This document shows, one piece after another, positions 44,761 to 52,214 of a DNA stretch of 64,000 nt. The translations under genes were made by a program, and so were the position numbers. Numbering within the stretch: position 1 is the stretch's first letter; each line of letters begins with the position of its first letter. The notes beneath the pieces were generated by a model. That model made no database searches. It was not told where the DNA came from and was given only the letters and a program-made list of their open reading frames with translations. This stretch comes from Odoribacter sp. (GTDB taxonomy: Bacteria; Bacteroidota; Bacteroidia; Bacteroidales; Muribaculaceae): NCBI GenBank assembly GCA_023663145.1, contig JAMPHZ010000016.1, positions 1 to 64,000 of the forward strand, in the 5' to 3' direction.

Positions 44761-45643
44761 AATTATCCAGGGCCTTACGCAATTCCTGCACCATGCGCGT
44801 GCGCAGTTCTGCTGGCTCAAGCACTGTGATACCGGCACCGTGCGACAGCAGCTCCTGCACAAAGTCGTCAGTAAGGCGCAGATGTAACGTAAATAGTGAA
44901 TAACCGTCAGCAACAGTCTGTGTCTGGCTATGGTGCAGAGGCAGGGCGGCGATATACTTGGCCTTGATCGGTTCAACTTTCAGAACCACCTTGCGCACCT
45001 CGCTCTGTGTCACAACTATGCCATATGAATTACTGAAATACCCGGCAGGGTCGAAATCGGGCGGCAACTCGAATGTTTCGTTACGCGCGGTTATATCCTT
45101 GACACGGTCGAGGGCATATGTTTTCACACGGTCCTCTCCAACCACTCTTCCCACCACGTACCAACGCTGCTTGAATAGTTTGACGAAATAAGGCTCCATC
45201 ACCACCTGCGCCGGCATCGAGCGGGTATATGAATGATAACTGAATGTAACCCGGCAGTTAGCCTTTATAGCCTCGATAAGCAGCCCAAGATGATCACGGG
45301 CCGAAGGGACATCTTCTACAAATATGCGGTGCGACACCTCGCGTGACCCTGCCAACAGGTCATTGAGGCTCATTGTATTCAGCAGCCAGTTAGCCACATT
45401 GTCAGCATTGCTGTCATCATGAGCTATATAATACTCATAGGTGCTCTCGTCACATTCGATGCGCAGATTGAACAGTTCTTCCACCATATCACGGTGATTG
45501 TAGAACGTACGTCGTGACATAGGCTTTCCGTTACCCAACGCCGACCGCATCCACAGCGCATCAAGCTCGCGACGGGTGATGCGACGGTAGCGGCGTATGG
45601 TATCAACGAGCCATACACAACGGTTTATGCTCTCGCGTGCCAT
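44753..45643 (-). CDS. WYL-domain transcriptional regulator
   Basis: This 296-residue protein has an N-terminal winged HTH (residues 8-70, with MSRRTFYNHRDMVEELF) and a WYL domain (about residues 130-210), including YHSYTRSMPAQVVMEPYFVKLFKQRWYVVGRV; the FKQRWYVVG strand carries the WYL signature. A WCX-type C-terminal extension follows. WYL domains bind nucleotides or nucleic acid and often control defence or DNA-damage genes. Here the start touches the stop of the sodium:solute symporter gene, so it may instead control nutrient uptake. That link is inferred from spacing only. Confidence 0.88.
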   Translation of the reverse strand: MARESINRCVWLVDTIRRYRRITRRELDALWMRSALGNGKPMSRRTFYNHRDMVEELFNLRIECDESTYEYYIAHDDSNADNVANWLLNTMSLNDLLAGSREVSHRIFVEDVPSARDHLGLLIEAIKANCRVTFSYHSYTRSMPAQVVMEPYFVKLFKQRWYVVGRVVGEDRVKTYALDRVKDITARNETFELPPDFDPAGYFSNSYGIVVTQSEVRKVVLKVEPIKAKYIAALPLHHSQTQTVADGYSLFTLHLRLTDDFVQELLSHGAGITVLEPAELRTRMVQELRKALDNYR

Positions 45644-47121
45644 CAGGCGTTTTCTTGAGCCGTAACAGGCTTGCGGACCTTGATTGTAAGCAACTGAAGC
45701 CCCACAAATGTAAGAAATGCATTGAGTAGAAGCAACTCGAAGCTTGTTTCATAGCCCCACAGACGGTTAAGCCCCCACTGAATACACCACGAAAGCACCG
45801 GGGCGGCCACACACACCACCGGCACAAGGCGGTCATGCACCGGCTTGCTGCGGAACATGCCGAAGACAAACAATCCGAGTATCGGGCCGTAGGTATATGA
45901 CGCCAAGGTATAGACCGCCGATATTGCATCTTCCTGACTCAAATAATAGAATGCAATGATCACCAGCCCCATCAAAGCCGACATAACCATATGCACGGCC
46001 TTACGCGTACGCGTCAGACGCGCCGTGTCCTGCGTCTTGTGCGCTCCGAGAATGTCCACAGTGAATGAAGTGGTAAGGGAAGTCAGGGCTGAGCCGGCCG
46101 CACTGTAAGCCGCCGAAATCAATCCCAACACAAAAAGCACACCCACGATAACGGGCATTGACGGATGGGTGGCCACCATGCCGAATATCTCGTCGCTCTT
46201 CTCGGGCAGGGCCATCCCGTTGCGGTCAAGAAATATCACGAGCAATGTTCCTAAAAGCAGGAAGAGAGCTATAACAAAGAATTGCAGGATTCCGCTCACT
46301 ATCATGTTCTTCTGACTTTGGCGGGAATCTTTGCAGGTAAGATTGCGCTGCATCATGTCCTGATCAAGGCCATTGGTTGCGATGGCCATGAACACACCGG
46401 CCAGAAATTGCTTCCAGAAGTATGTGCCGGCCTTGGGATCATCAAAAAAGAACATCTGCGACGACGGATGATCGGTAATGGCGCTTACCATTCCGCCAAA
46501 CGAAAAACCGAGATTCTGAGCCACAAAATATATGCACAGAATCACCGACATTATGAGGCAGAAGCTCTTCAGGGTGTCGGTCCATATCAAAGTTTTGACA
46601 CCGCCCTGCACCGTATAAAGCCATATAAGGGCAATCGTAACGATCACGTTGAACGTAAACGGAATATGCAGAGGCGAGAAGACGAGCAACTGAAGCACCG
46701 CACACACCACAAAGAAACGCACAGCCGCGCCAAGCATCTTGGACACGAAGAAAAACCATGCGCCGGCTCGATAAGTATTCTTTCCGAACCGCTCCTCAAG
46801 ATAACCATATATCGATATGAGATTCTTCTTATAGAACAGCGGCACCAACACAAAAGCTATCACAAAATAGCCCACAATAAAGCCCAGAACCATCTGCAGG
46901 TAGGCATATCCTTTGCCGACCACCATTCCCGGAACCGATATGAAGGTCACGCCCGATATGGCCGCCCCTATCATGGCAAACGCCACCACAGGCCATGGGG
47001 CCTGCCGGTTACCGGTGAAGAATGTTGAATTGTCGCTGCCACGGGAGGCAAAGTATGACACTATCATCAGCAGGGCGAAATACCCCACTATGGTTATTAT
47101 AACGATTACTGGAAGTGACAT
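45643..47121 (-). CDS. Sodium:solute symporter (SSS family)
   Basis: This 492-residue protein has about 13 hydrophobic segments. SSS features include GNRQAPWPVVAFAMIGAAISG near residue 36, a helix with GGVKTLIWTDTLKSF (near residue 175) and GLISAAYSAAGSALTSLTTSF near residue 345, a Na2-site-like Ser/Thr region. It imports a small solute with Na+. Between a NamZ-type muramidase and a WYL regulator, a plausible substrate is N-acetylmuramic acid or another sugar released by NamZ; this is inference. The gene follows namZ after 49 bases. Confidence 0.88.
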   Translation of the reverse strand: MSLPVIVIITIVGYFALLMIVSYFASRGSDNSTFFTGNRQAPWPVVAFAMIGAAISGVTFISVPGMVVGKGYAYLQMVLGFIVGYFVIAFVLVPLFYKKNLISIYGYLEERFGKNTYRAGAWFFFVSKMLGAAVRFFVVCAVLQLLVFSPLHIPFTFNVIVTIALIWLYTVQGGVKTLIWTDTLKSFCLIMSVILCIYFVAQNLGFSFGGMVSAITDHPSSQMFFFDDPKAGTYFWKQFLAGVFMAIATNGLDQDMMQRNLTCKDSRQSQKNMIVSGILQFFVIALFLLLGTLLVIFLDRNGMALPEKSDEIFGMVATHPSMPVIVGVLFVLGLISAAYSAAGSALTSLTTSFTVDILGAHKTQDTARLTRTRKAVHMVMSALMGLVIIAFYYLSQEDAISAVYTLASYTYGPILGLFVFGMFRSKPVHDRLVPVVCVAAPVLSWCIQWGLNRLWGYETSFELLLLNAFLTFVGLQLLTIKVRKPVTAQENA

Positions 47122-47170
47122 ATCTATAGTTATATTCGGTTATAGCTTTACTTAAAACAATCTTTCGAAA

Positions 47171-48340
47171 TTATTCGGCATATAGGAGATAAGGGCGGCG
47201 CTGCTCCTTGAATGCGGCAACATCTCCGGCCCATACAGCCTTTATCTCATCAGCGGTGTGCCCCTCAAGTATCATCTTGCGCACATAATCGCGGCCAATG
47301 AGCTTCTCAAAGAACGGTGTGAAGAATTTCTCCCCCAAGCCGGTGGCATTATATGCATCAATCACATAGGCAAGATTCACACCCTGAGCAATCGCGTCCT
47401 CAGGATCCACGCCGCGCAGATCCACGCCGTGACATTCCTGATCGAGAAGCGGAGGATTCTTGGCTCCGGGCACGCTGCGCGGTGTGAACGTGAATGACCC
47501 GCCTTTATAGTCGGGATGTCCGTAAATCTCAAACGGAGCATCCGTACCGCGCCCAAGGCTCGCTTTAGTGCCTTCAAAATAGCACACCGACGGATATAGG
47601 TATACCGAGATCATAGACCTCAGATTGGGAGACGGGGCCACCGGCAATTCATAACGGGAAGCATGCGTGTAACCGAGGCAGGGTACCACCTCAAGTGCCA
47701 ACCCTTTGTCTCCTTTCAGCCAACCCTCTCCAACTATCATGCGGGCAAGTTCGCCGAGAGTCATTCCATGCACTACCGGAATGGGCAACCTTCCGACACC
47801 CGATTCATATTTCATATCAAGGATCGGACCGTCTACAGTCATGCCATTGGGATTGGGCCGGTCAAGCACCACGAAATCCTTATCCATCTCACTGCATGCG
47901 TTCATCATATCATACATCGTACAATAATATGTATAGTAACGCAAGCCCACATCCTGAATATCGAAAACTATCACATCAAAACTATTCATCACCTCGTCAG
48001 ACGGGCGGCGCTTTCCGCCATCATAAAGTGATGCGATAGGAATACCGGTAGCGGCATCTACACTGTTTGACACATGTTCGCCGGCATCAGCCACACCCCT
48101 GAATCCATGTTCGGGAGCCAGGATAGTAACGACATTGATGCCGTTATTAAGAAGAATATCAAGCGTGTGCCTGTCACCTACCATACCGGTATGATTTGAC
48201 AGAAGTGCCACCCGCTTGCCTTCGAGCAAAGGCTTGTATTGATCAACACGTGCGGCACCTACGGTGATTTCAGCTCCGAAAGCTGTCGCCACCGAGGCGA
48301 CAGCCACAAGGAGCATAGTAAATAAATGTCTAAGATTCAT
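47171..48340 (-). CDS. DUF1343 exo-beta-N-acetylmuramidase (NamZ-like)
   Basis: This 389-residue protein has a signal peptide (residues 1-23, ending ATAFGAE). The DUF1343/NamZ body includes GKRVALLSNHTGMVGD, VTILAPEHGFRG, IPIASLYDGGKRRPS and VVLDRPNPNGMTVDGPILD. NamZ enzymes remove non-reducing N-acetylmuramic acid from peptidoglycan fragments. Secretion and the adjacent symporter suggest salvage of MurNAc from self or foreign cell walls. The family assignment is firm by motif; the enzymatic activity is transferred from characterised homologues. A near-consensus promoter lies upstream. Confidence 0.87.
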   Translation of the reverse strand: MNLRHLFTMLLVAVASVATAFGAEITVGAARVDQYKPLLEGKRVALLSNHTGMVGDRHTLDILLNNGINVVTILAPEHGFRGVADAGEHVSNSVDAATGIPIASLYDGGKRRPSDEVMNSFDVIVFDIQDVGLRYYTYYCTMYDMMNACSEMDKDFVVLDRPNPNGMTVDGPILDMKYESGVGRLPIPVVHGMTLGELARMIVGEGWLKGDKGLALEVVPCLGYTHASRYELPVAPSPNLRSMISVYLYPSVCYFEGTKASLGRGTDAPFEIYGHPDYKGGSFTFTPRSVPGAKNPPLLDQECHGVDLRGVDPEDAIAQGVNLAYVIDAYNATGLGEKFFTPFFEKLIGRDYVRKMILEGHTADEIKAVWAGDVAAFKEQRRPYLLYAE

Positions 48341-48390
48341 GGTTATAGATTGTGTAATTCAATGAACCATACAGGGTCAAAAATCAAAAG

Positions 48391-48421
48391 CAAAGGTAGT
48401 GTAAAACCATGGCATAGCAAA
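48391..48421 (-). promoter_or_regulatory. Promoter of the namZ-like gene operon
   Basis: On the minus strand TTTG (plus-strand CAAA at 48418-48421), 19 bases, then TACCTTTG (plus-strand CAAAGGTA at 48391-48398) exactly fit the Bacteroidetes consensus. The start site would be near 48385, about 45 bases before the ATG. Confidence 0.75.
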
Positions 48422-48470
48422 CTTAAATACTATAAATATATCAAAACATACGTTAATTGTAAAATTTTAT

Positions 48471-48501
48471 TTTGCAGATACATAAAAATAGCATAACTTT
48501 G
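48471..48501 (+). promoter_or_regulatory. Promoter of tRNA-Ala
   Basis: TTTG at 48471-48474, 19 bases, then TAACTTTG at 48494-48501 is a full consensus match. It places transcription start about 10 bases before the tRNA. Confidence 0.8.
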
Positions 48502-48516
48502 CAGAGCAAAATCCAA

Positions 48517-48590
48517 GGGGTATTAGCTCATCTGGCTAGAGCGCGACACTGGCAGTGTCGAGGTGAGCGGTTCGAGTCCGCTATACTCCA
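48517..48590 (+). tRNA. tRNA-Ala (GGC anticodon)
   Basis: The 74-nt cloverleaf has acceptor GGGGTAT/ATACTCC with the alanine identity pair G3:U70, D arm GCTC...GAGC, anticodon stem CGACA/TGTCG with loop CTGGCAG (anticodon GGC), T arm AGCGG/CCGCT with TTCGAGT, and discriminator A. CCA is not encoded. Its last 13 bases are also the left attachment site of the integrated element, and the gene remains complete. Confidence 0.93.
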
Positions 48591-48591
48591 C
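48578..48591 (+). other. Left attachment site (attL core) in tRNA-Ala
   Basis: CCGCTATACTCCAC at 48578-48591 is repeated exactly at 53823-53836. The first copy is the 3' end of the tRNA T arm and acceptor stem plus one base. This is the classic outcome of tyrosine-integrase insertion into a tRNA 3' end. Confidence 0.9.
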
Positions 48592-48597
48592 TTACTT

Positions 48598-48633
48598 AAG
48601 ACTTAACCGACATATTAAAGGTTAAGTCTTTTT
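48598..48633 (+). terminator. Element-encoded terminator directly after tRNA-Ala
   Basis: AAGACTTAACC at 48598-48608 pairs with GGTTAAGTCTT at 48620-48630 (11 bp, 11-base loop), followed by TTT. It lies inside the element and replaces the chromosomal terminator that was displaced to 53839. Confidence 0.75.
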
Positions 48634-48830
48634 CAATTGAGTGGTTTTCATTTAATTAAGTTGAATTGTGGTATTGACTTTTTTAACTGGAACATAAAAA
48701 ACCACACGGCGGTTACTGACAATAGCCCATCAAAAGCCACAAATGTTAGCCAAATATGTTAGGCTTGACAATAGGGGTATTCTTTCAGTAGCTGAAAATC
48801 GTTACTCACTGCCAAACGATTAAAAACAAG

Positions 48831-50153
48831 ATGGCAACAATCATTTTTTCATTTACAACCTCCGCACCAGGCAAGAAAAAAGGTTTGGTGTGTTTGGTAT
48901 GCGCTTTTAAGGGCATACCGTCAAGCCGTAAACCACTCCCAGTGGAAGAACTGGAAAGTTACAACCCATCTACTTGGGACAAGAAAACACAACGCTTTCA
49001 GCCAGTCACCGACACCGAGAAAGCGAACAATGCTAAATTAGACGCTATCAAAGACAAGTGCGAAGAACTATTAGGCACTGGCAACATTACGACACCTCAA
49101 CAGCTGATTGACGCTATCCAAGAGAATAAGGGCGCGGAAGATCTGACGGAAAAACTGGGCGATTTCATTTCAGTGCTGATTGATGAACAAAGACAGCTAC
49201 CCACGAAAAACTATCAACTTTATTTGTCGTTGCTCCACAATCTCAATGGAGAAGACCATAAGAGCGCAAAGGGCAAAGTAAGAAAGTTTGAAAAGCCGAT
49301 GTATAACGGTGTTGTGCTTGTTGATACTCCGATAGAGAAAATAGCCGATGAGCATTTAATGGCCTTTGCCAACTGGGTAAAGCGAGTTAAGAAAGGTGCT
49401 AATTATAAGAACCTCAACGCCACATTACTTCACGTTGTCAATGAAGCAAAGAAACGCAAAAAGAATTTCAATGTAATAGAGTATCGTTTTCGTGAAGATG
49501 CCCCAAAACAAGTAAAGACCACTGCCGAACCGTTGAAGGCTCTTACCGCTGAACAATTTGAAAAGGTACTATCTTTCAGCGGTCAAGTTATCAACCCCAA
49601 AGGACACCGCAACCGTCAAATGCAACCGTTATACTTGGATGCTGCTTTACTCCAGTATTACACAATGGCTCGCCCTGCTGATATGCTGTTGTGGCGGACA
49701 GATATGATTCGCACACTTTCAAACGGTACTAAAGTACTGGAATATATCCCATACAAAAAACGCACCCACAACAATCCACAGCAAGTAAAATTGCCATTAA
49801 ACCCTAATGCACTGGCAATAATAGAAAAATATAGCGGTCAGTCAAAAGGCGGTTACCTGCTCCCTTTCCCTATGAATGAAACTCGCTGGGATATATCCAC
49901 GAAAGACGGCAACGACAAATGGAGAATTGCCAGTAATACCATACTGGGTAACATCAACGCCCATTTGAAAAAGATTGGTACGCTTGTCGGCGTTGAGGGC
50001 TTAACACTTTATTACTTTAGGAGGTCGGTATTCTCTCACGTTGCCAGTACTGGCGTGAACTCTACGCTACTGGCAAAGCACGGCGGTACAAGTGTACGAA
50101 TGTTGGAAAAACACTATATCAAAGACACCGAATTGCAACCACTTGTTTTTTAA
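48831..50153 (+). CDS. int: Tyrosine integrase of the tRNA-Ala element
   Basis: This is a 440-residue Bacteroidetes-type integrase. The N-terminal 60 residues resemble an arm-binding domain (IIFSFTTSAPGKKKGLVCLV), a core-binding domain lies around residues 100-220, and the catalytic domain spans 235-440. The catalytic set is R281 (MARPADMLLWR), a Lys near 309-310, R397 in LTLYYFRRSVFSHV, H417 and nucleophile Y429 (EKHYIK). The position of the first catalytic His of the usual HxxR motif is Tyr394, a variant seen in some integrases. The gene faces away from attL, leaving a 240-bp leader with a terminator hairpin and nothing else recognisable. Confidence 0.93.
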   Translation: MATIIFSFTTSAPGKKKGLVCLVCAFKGIPSSRKPLPVEELESYNPSTWDKKTQRFQPVTDTEKANNAKLDAIKDKCEELLGTGNITTPQQLIDAIQENKGAEDLTEKLGDFISVLIDEQRQLPTKNYQLYLSLLHNLNGEDHKSAKGKVRKFEKPMYNGVVLVDTPIEKIADEHLMAFANWVKRVKKGANYKNLNATLLHVVNEAKKRKKNFNVIEYRFREDAPKQVKTTAEPLKALTAEQFEKVLSFSGQVINPKGHRNRQMQPLYLDAALLQYYTMARPADMLLWRTDMIRTLSNGTKVLEYIPYKKRTHNNPQQVKLPLNPNALAIIEKYSGQSKGGYLLPFPMNETRWDISTKDGNDKWRIASNTILGNINAHLKKIGTLVGVEGLTLYYFRRSVFSHVASTGVNSTLLAKHGGTSVRMLEKHYIKDTELQPLVF

Positions 50154-50157
50154 TCGT

Positions 50158-50197
50158 TACTGGGGGTTGCCCTTTGATGAGTAACCCCCAGTATTTT
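50158..50197 (+). terminator. Terminator of int, containing the next start codon in its loop
   Basis: TACTGGGGGTT at 50158-50168 pairs perfectly with AACCCCCAGTA at 50183-50193, followed by TTTT. The 14-base loop holds the ATG (50177) of the next small ORF. Confidence 0.8.
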
Positions 50198-50476
50198 CAA
50201 CCTCAACAAGATGTGAAACTGATTGAATACTCTAATTTAGTGGGTTTTGTGGTTGCCTACGACAAAGACAGCTCCCAGTGTCTTTATTATCACGCAGAAT
50301 TGAAACCCTCAACCGATGTTATAAGGGCTATTAAATTTGCTTTTGGCGATGTCTATTTGATACCGACAAATAGCACCGAATTTGCTCTAAAAGTGTTGGA
50401 TATACTCAACGTGTCCGATACTGATTACACTAACATAGTAATGGCAATAAAAGAGGTCAGCGGTAACGAAATTTGA
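50177..50476 (+). CDS. Small protein of unknown function in the element
   Basis: This is a 99-residue protein. The ATG at 50177 lies in the loop of the int terminator, and a TTG one codon upstream is an alternative. The sequence has mixed strands and helices (LIEYSNLVGFVVAYD, ALKVLDILNVSDTDY), no signal peptide and no membrane segment. I do not recognise it. No other Met occurs until near the C-terminus, so if the gene is real its translation must begin inside the hairpin. Codon use resembles int. It is followed at 50580 by another intrinsic terminator, which supports transcription through this region. Confidence 0.5.
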   Translation: MSNPQYFQPQQDVKLIEYSNLVGFVVAYDKDSSQCLYYHAELKPSTDVIRAIKFAFGDVYLIPTNSTEFALKVLDILNVSDTDYTNIVMAIKEVSGNEI

Positions 50477-50579
50477 AACAGACTACCACCAATATAGGCG
50501 GTTAGTTTGGGTCAACAAATGCTATGAACATTTACATTTATCCCAGTGGTATGTGAATATAACTGGACACTCTTTATTG

Positions 50580-50624
50580 AAAGCACCGTGCAAGGCTGTT
50601 TTAAGGCTCTTTCACGGTGCTTTT
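50580..50624 (+). terminator. Intrinsic terminator upstream of the noncoding RNA
   Basis: AAAGCACCGTG at 50580-50590 pairs perfectly with CACGGTGCTTT at 50613-50623, with a T after it and a 22-base loop. It separates int and the small ORF from the noncoding RNA unit. Confidence 0.75.
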
Positions 50625-50665
50625 GCTGAAAATGATTGGTTGTATTACATTGCTACTCTTTTGGT

Positions 50666-50696
50666 GTTGAGGCTTCAAATAAAATTAGTATATTTG
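50666..50696 (+). promoter_or_regulatory. Promoter of the structured noncoding RNA
   Basis: TATATTTG at 50689-50696 is an exact -7 match. GTTG at 50666-50669 (3 of 4) sits 19 bases upstream; a full TTTG at 50660 is slightly too far. The start site is expected near 50700-50703. Confidence 0.65.
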
Positions 50697-50699
50697 CAG

Positions 50700-50928
50700 A
50701 GCCGTACAAGAGTGGACGGCAATTTATAAATTGTAGGCGTTTAGCAATATCTTATTTCGGAAAACTGGACACTTTCACGACACTTAAAGATGTTTGCGAT
50801 ATGCCTACGCCCTTGGTTGTATATTCTCCAATATGCAATATCGGGGCGTGGGCTGTTGCTATCCGAAAGTGTCAGGCAGTCCAGAGCCTCCGAAATTTGG
50901 TTAGTTAACAGTTTCCACGCCTTTTTTG
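50700..50928 (+). ncRNA. Rod-shaped noncoding RNA, 6S-RNA-like architecture
   Basis: Between a promoter and a six-T terminator, nested pairings build one long rod. Stem A is 50735-50740 with 50917-50922 (AGGCGT/ACGCCT, followed by T residues). Stem B is 50754-50761 with 50889-50896 (8 bp). Stem C is 50768-50776 with 50865-50873 (9 bp, extendable by CTG/CAG). An asymmetric bubble follows (26 bases 5', 11 bases 3'). Stem D is 50803-50812 with 50844-50853 (10 bp, one wobble), and apical hairpin E is 50817-50825 with 50830-50838 (9 bp, CTCC loop). A small 5' hairpin is GCCGT/ACGGC at 50701-50720. The bubble contains GATGTTTG, close to the -7 consensus. This layout resembles 6S RNA; the identity is inferred, the structure is seen. 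Confidence 0.72.
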
Positions 50929-50974
50929 TATAATCGTAACAGCCGGATAGGAAATTGTAAGGCATTGAATTGTA

Positions 50975-51361
50975 ATGGAGATTTTAATTTTTGTTGCTAT
51001 CGGTGGCGTGATTGGTCTAATCATACGCACAGCGATGAACGCAGGAAAGAGCAACGCCCCAAAAGAGTATATGTACTCTTGCAGTCAAACCGCCTTAATT
51101 GACGCTATCAAAAAGGCTTCACAGCAATTAGGGTATGAGGTTAACCGAGTTGATGAGGTCGGGGGGCGTGTGAGGCTGGGTGTTGGTGCTTCAATGGCTT
51201 CATTTGGTGAGTGGATAGATATTCAGCTAATGGAGATTGCCCCAAACAAAACAAAAGCCGTATTGTCGTGTGTCGCTAAAAAGGGGCGTGAGAATATGAG
51301 CAAGAACCGAAAGAACATTGAAAAGCTATTAGACGCGGTTTCACAGCAATTCAGCAAGTAA
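50975..51361 (+). CDS. Small membrane-anchored protein of unknown function
   Basis: This 128-residue protein has an N-terminal membrane helix (residues 2-20, EILIFVAIGGVIGLIIRTA). A soluble domain of mixed beta strands follows (YEVNRVDEVGGRVRLGVG, AVLSCVAKKG), with a basic C-terminal helix. The topology suggests a tail facing the cytoplasm or periplasm from one anchor. I do not recognise the family; it superficially recalls small lipid- or DUF1499-like domains, but with no firm motif. It begins 46 bases after the noncoding RNA's T run and is followed by a strong terminator, so it may be read through from the RNA promoter. Confidence 0.65.
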   Translation: MEILIFVAIGGVIGLIIRTAMNAGKSNAPKEYMYSCSQTALIDAIKKASQQLGYEVNRVDEVGGRVRLGVGASMASFGEWIDIQLMEIAPNKTKAVLSCVAKKGRENMSKNRKNIEKLLDAVSQQFSK

Positions 51362-51377
51362 ACCACAATCCATATAG

Positions 51378-51421
51378 AAAGGCCTTACAAAGTCGTTAAA
51401 TTGGCTTTGTAAGGTCTTTTT
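51378..51421. terminator. Terminator between convergent element genes
   Basis: A 15-bp stem (51378-51392 with 51405-51419, one G:T pair) with a 12-base loop and T-rich flanks on both sides (TTTTT on the plus strand) can stop transcription from both directions. The minus-strand resolvase gene ends at 51427. Confidence 0.8.
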
Positions 51422-51426
51422 CAATC

Positions 51427-51987
51427 TTATCCAACTGGAGAAACGCCCCTAATTGGATTAATTTGGCTTTTTGGGTGCGTCACTGGGAGATTGTGGGCGT
51501 TGAGATATGTTATAAGTATTCCTATTGCGTCCGCTTGGTCGTTATCTTTGTTGCCGTTGCGGTCTGTCTTTAGCTGATACCCTAAACGCTCCACGGCTTT
51601 GCACATACGTTGCTTTTGCTCTTGGCGTGTCATTGTTCGGTGATCGGCTCTCGCAGTTGTATAACCCCACATTTTGCGCTTGGCTCTCCGTGGGTCTATG
51701 AGCGTTAAAGGTATTTGCGTTTTTTCACTTATGAGGTGTAAAATTCCGTGGCATTTGCTCAATGCGTCAAATGCACTTTGTAAACGTGTGTCTTGGCTTT
51801 TATAGATGTCCTCCGCTACTATTATGGTTGCACCGTATTTGGCTATTGTTGTGGTAATTTTCCGCTCTAAATCACTGAACGGTCTTAACTGGTCGATTTT
51901 CCACGCTCCGTGTGTTATTATCGTTCCATCTTTATAAATTGCATAGCCAGTTTTTTTACTTGCTGTATCTAAACTTATTATAATCAT
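51427..51987 (-). CDS. RuvC-like Holliday-junction resolvase
   Basis: This 186-residue protein has an RNase H-like fold of RuvC/phage resolvase type. Acidic residues appear in the correct order: D7 in SLDTASKKTGYAIY, E59 in IIVAEDIY, and D148/D150/D153 in DNDQADAIGI. The central PRRAKRKMWGY resembles the DNA-contacting loop of RuvC. It would cleave four-way junctions formed during replication, recombination or integration. The gene faces the integrase, starts about 120 bases from the iteron array and has no obvious promoter box. It is unlike a typical chromosomal RuvC in size and context, which fits a phage- or plasmid-derived enzyme. Confidence 0.85.
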   Translation of the reverse strand: MIIISLDTASKKTGYAIYKDGTIITHGAWKIDQLRPFSDLERKITTTIAKYGATIIVAEDIYKSQDTRLQSAFDALSKCHGILHLISEKTQIPLTLIDPRRAKRKMWGYTTARADHRTMTRQEQKQRMCKAVERLGYQLKTDRNGNKDNDQADAIGILITYLNAHNLPVTHPKSQINPIRGVSPVG

Positions 51988-52106
51988 TATAAGAACTTAT
52001 TAATTTACTAATTAATAGGGCTACTACGTAAATCATTGGCGCAATGCTCAATAACATTGAAATACAAGTAGTTACCGCTATATTTCATCTTAATATTGAG
52101 ATTATC

Positions 52107-52214
52107 GGTGTGTAACGTATGATTTTACACACCGCCGTGTAAAGCTATGGATTACACACCGCTGTGTAACGTATAGTTTTACACAGCGTGTGTAAGCTAT
52201 GACTTTACACAGCG
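52107..52214. repeat. Four iteron-like repeats (possible replication origin)
   Basis: Four units, each TGTGTAA (or CGTGTAA) followed by about nine bases (CGTATGATT or GCTATG type) and then TTACACA, start at 52109, 52136, 52163 and 52189, a period of 27, 27 and 26 bases. Each is an inverted repeat. The array lies next to, and slightly inside, the 3' end of a replication-protein-like gene and upstream of the resolvase gene. Iteron arrays of 4-5 units beside a rep gene are typical plasmid origins; an operator role is the alternative. Confidence 0.75.

Noticed and set aside
50636-50908. 90-codon plus-strand frame over the noncoding RNA
   Set aside because: It begins upstream of the RNA promoter, has no start context, and its bases are fully explained by nested stems. 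The composition is not protein-like.
50741-50965. 74-codon minus-strand frame over the noncoding RNA
   Set aside because: It is the complement of the same inverted repeats. No minus-strand promoter box is seen, and it runs into the next gene's leader.
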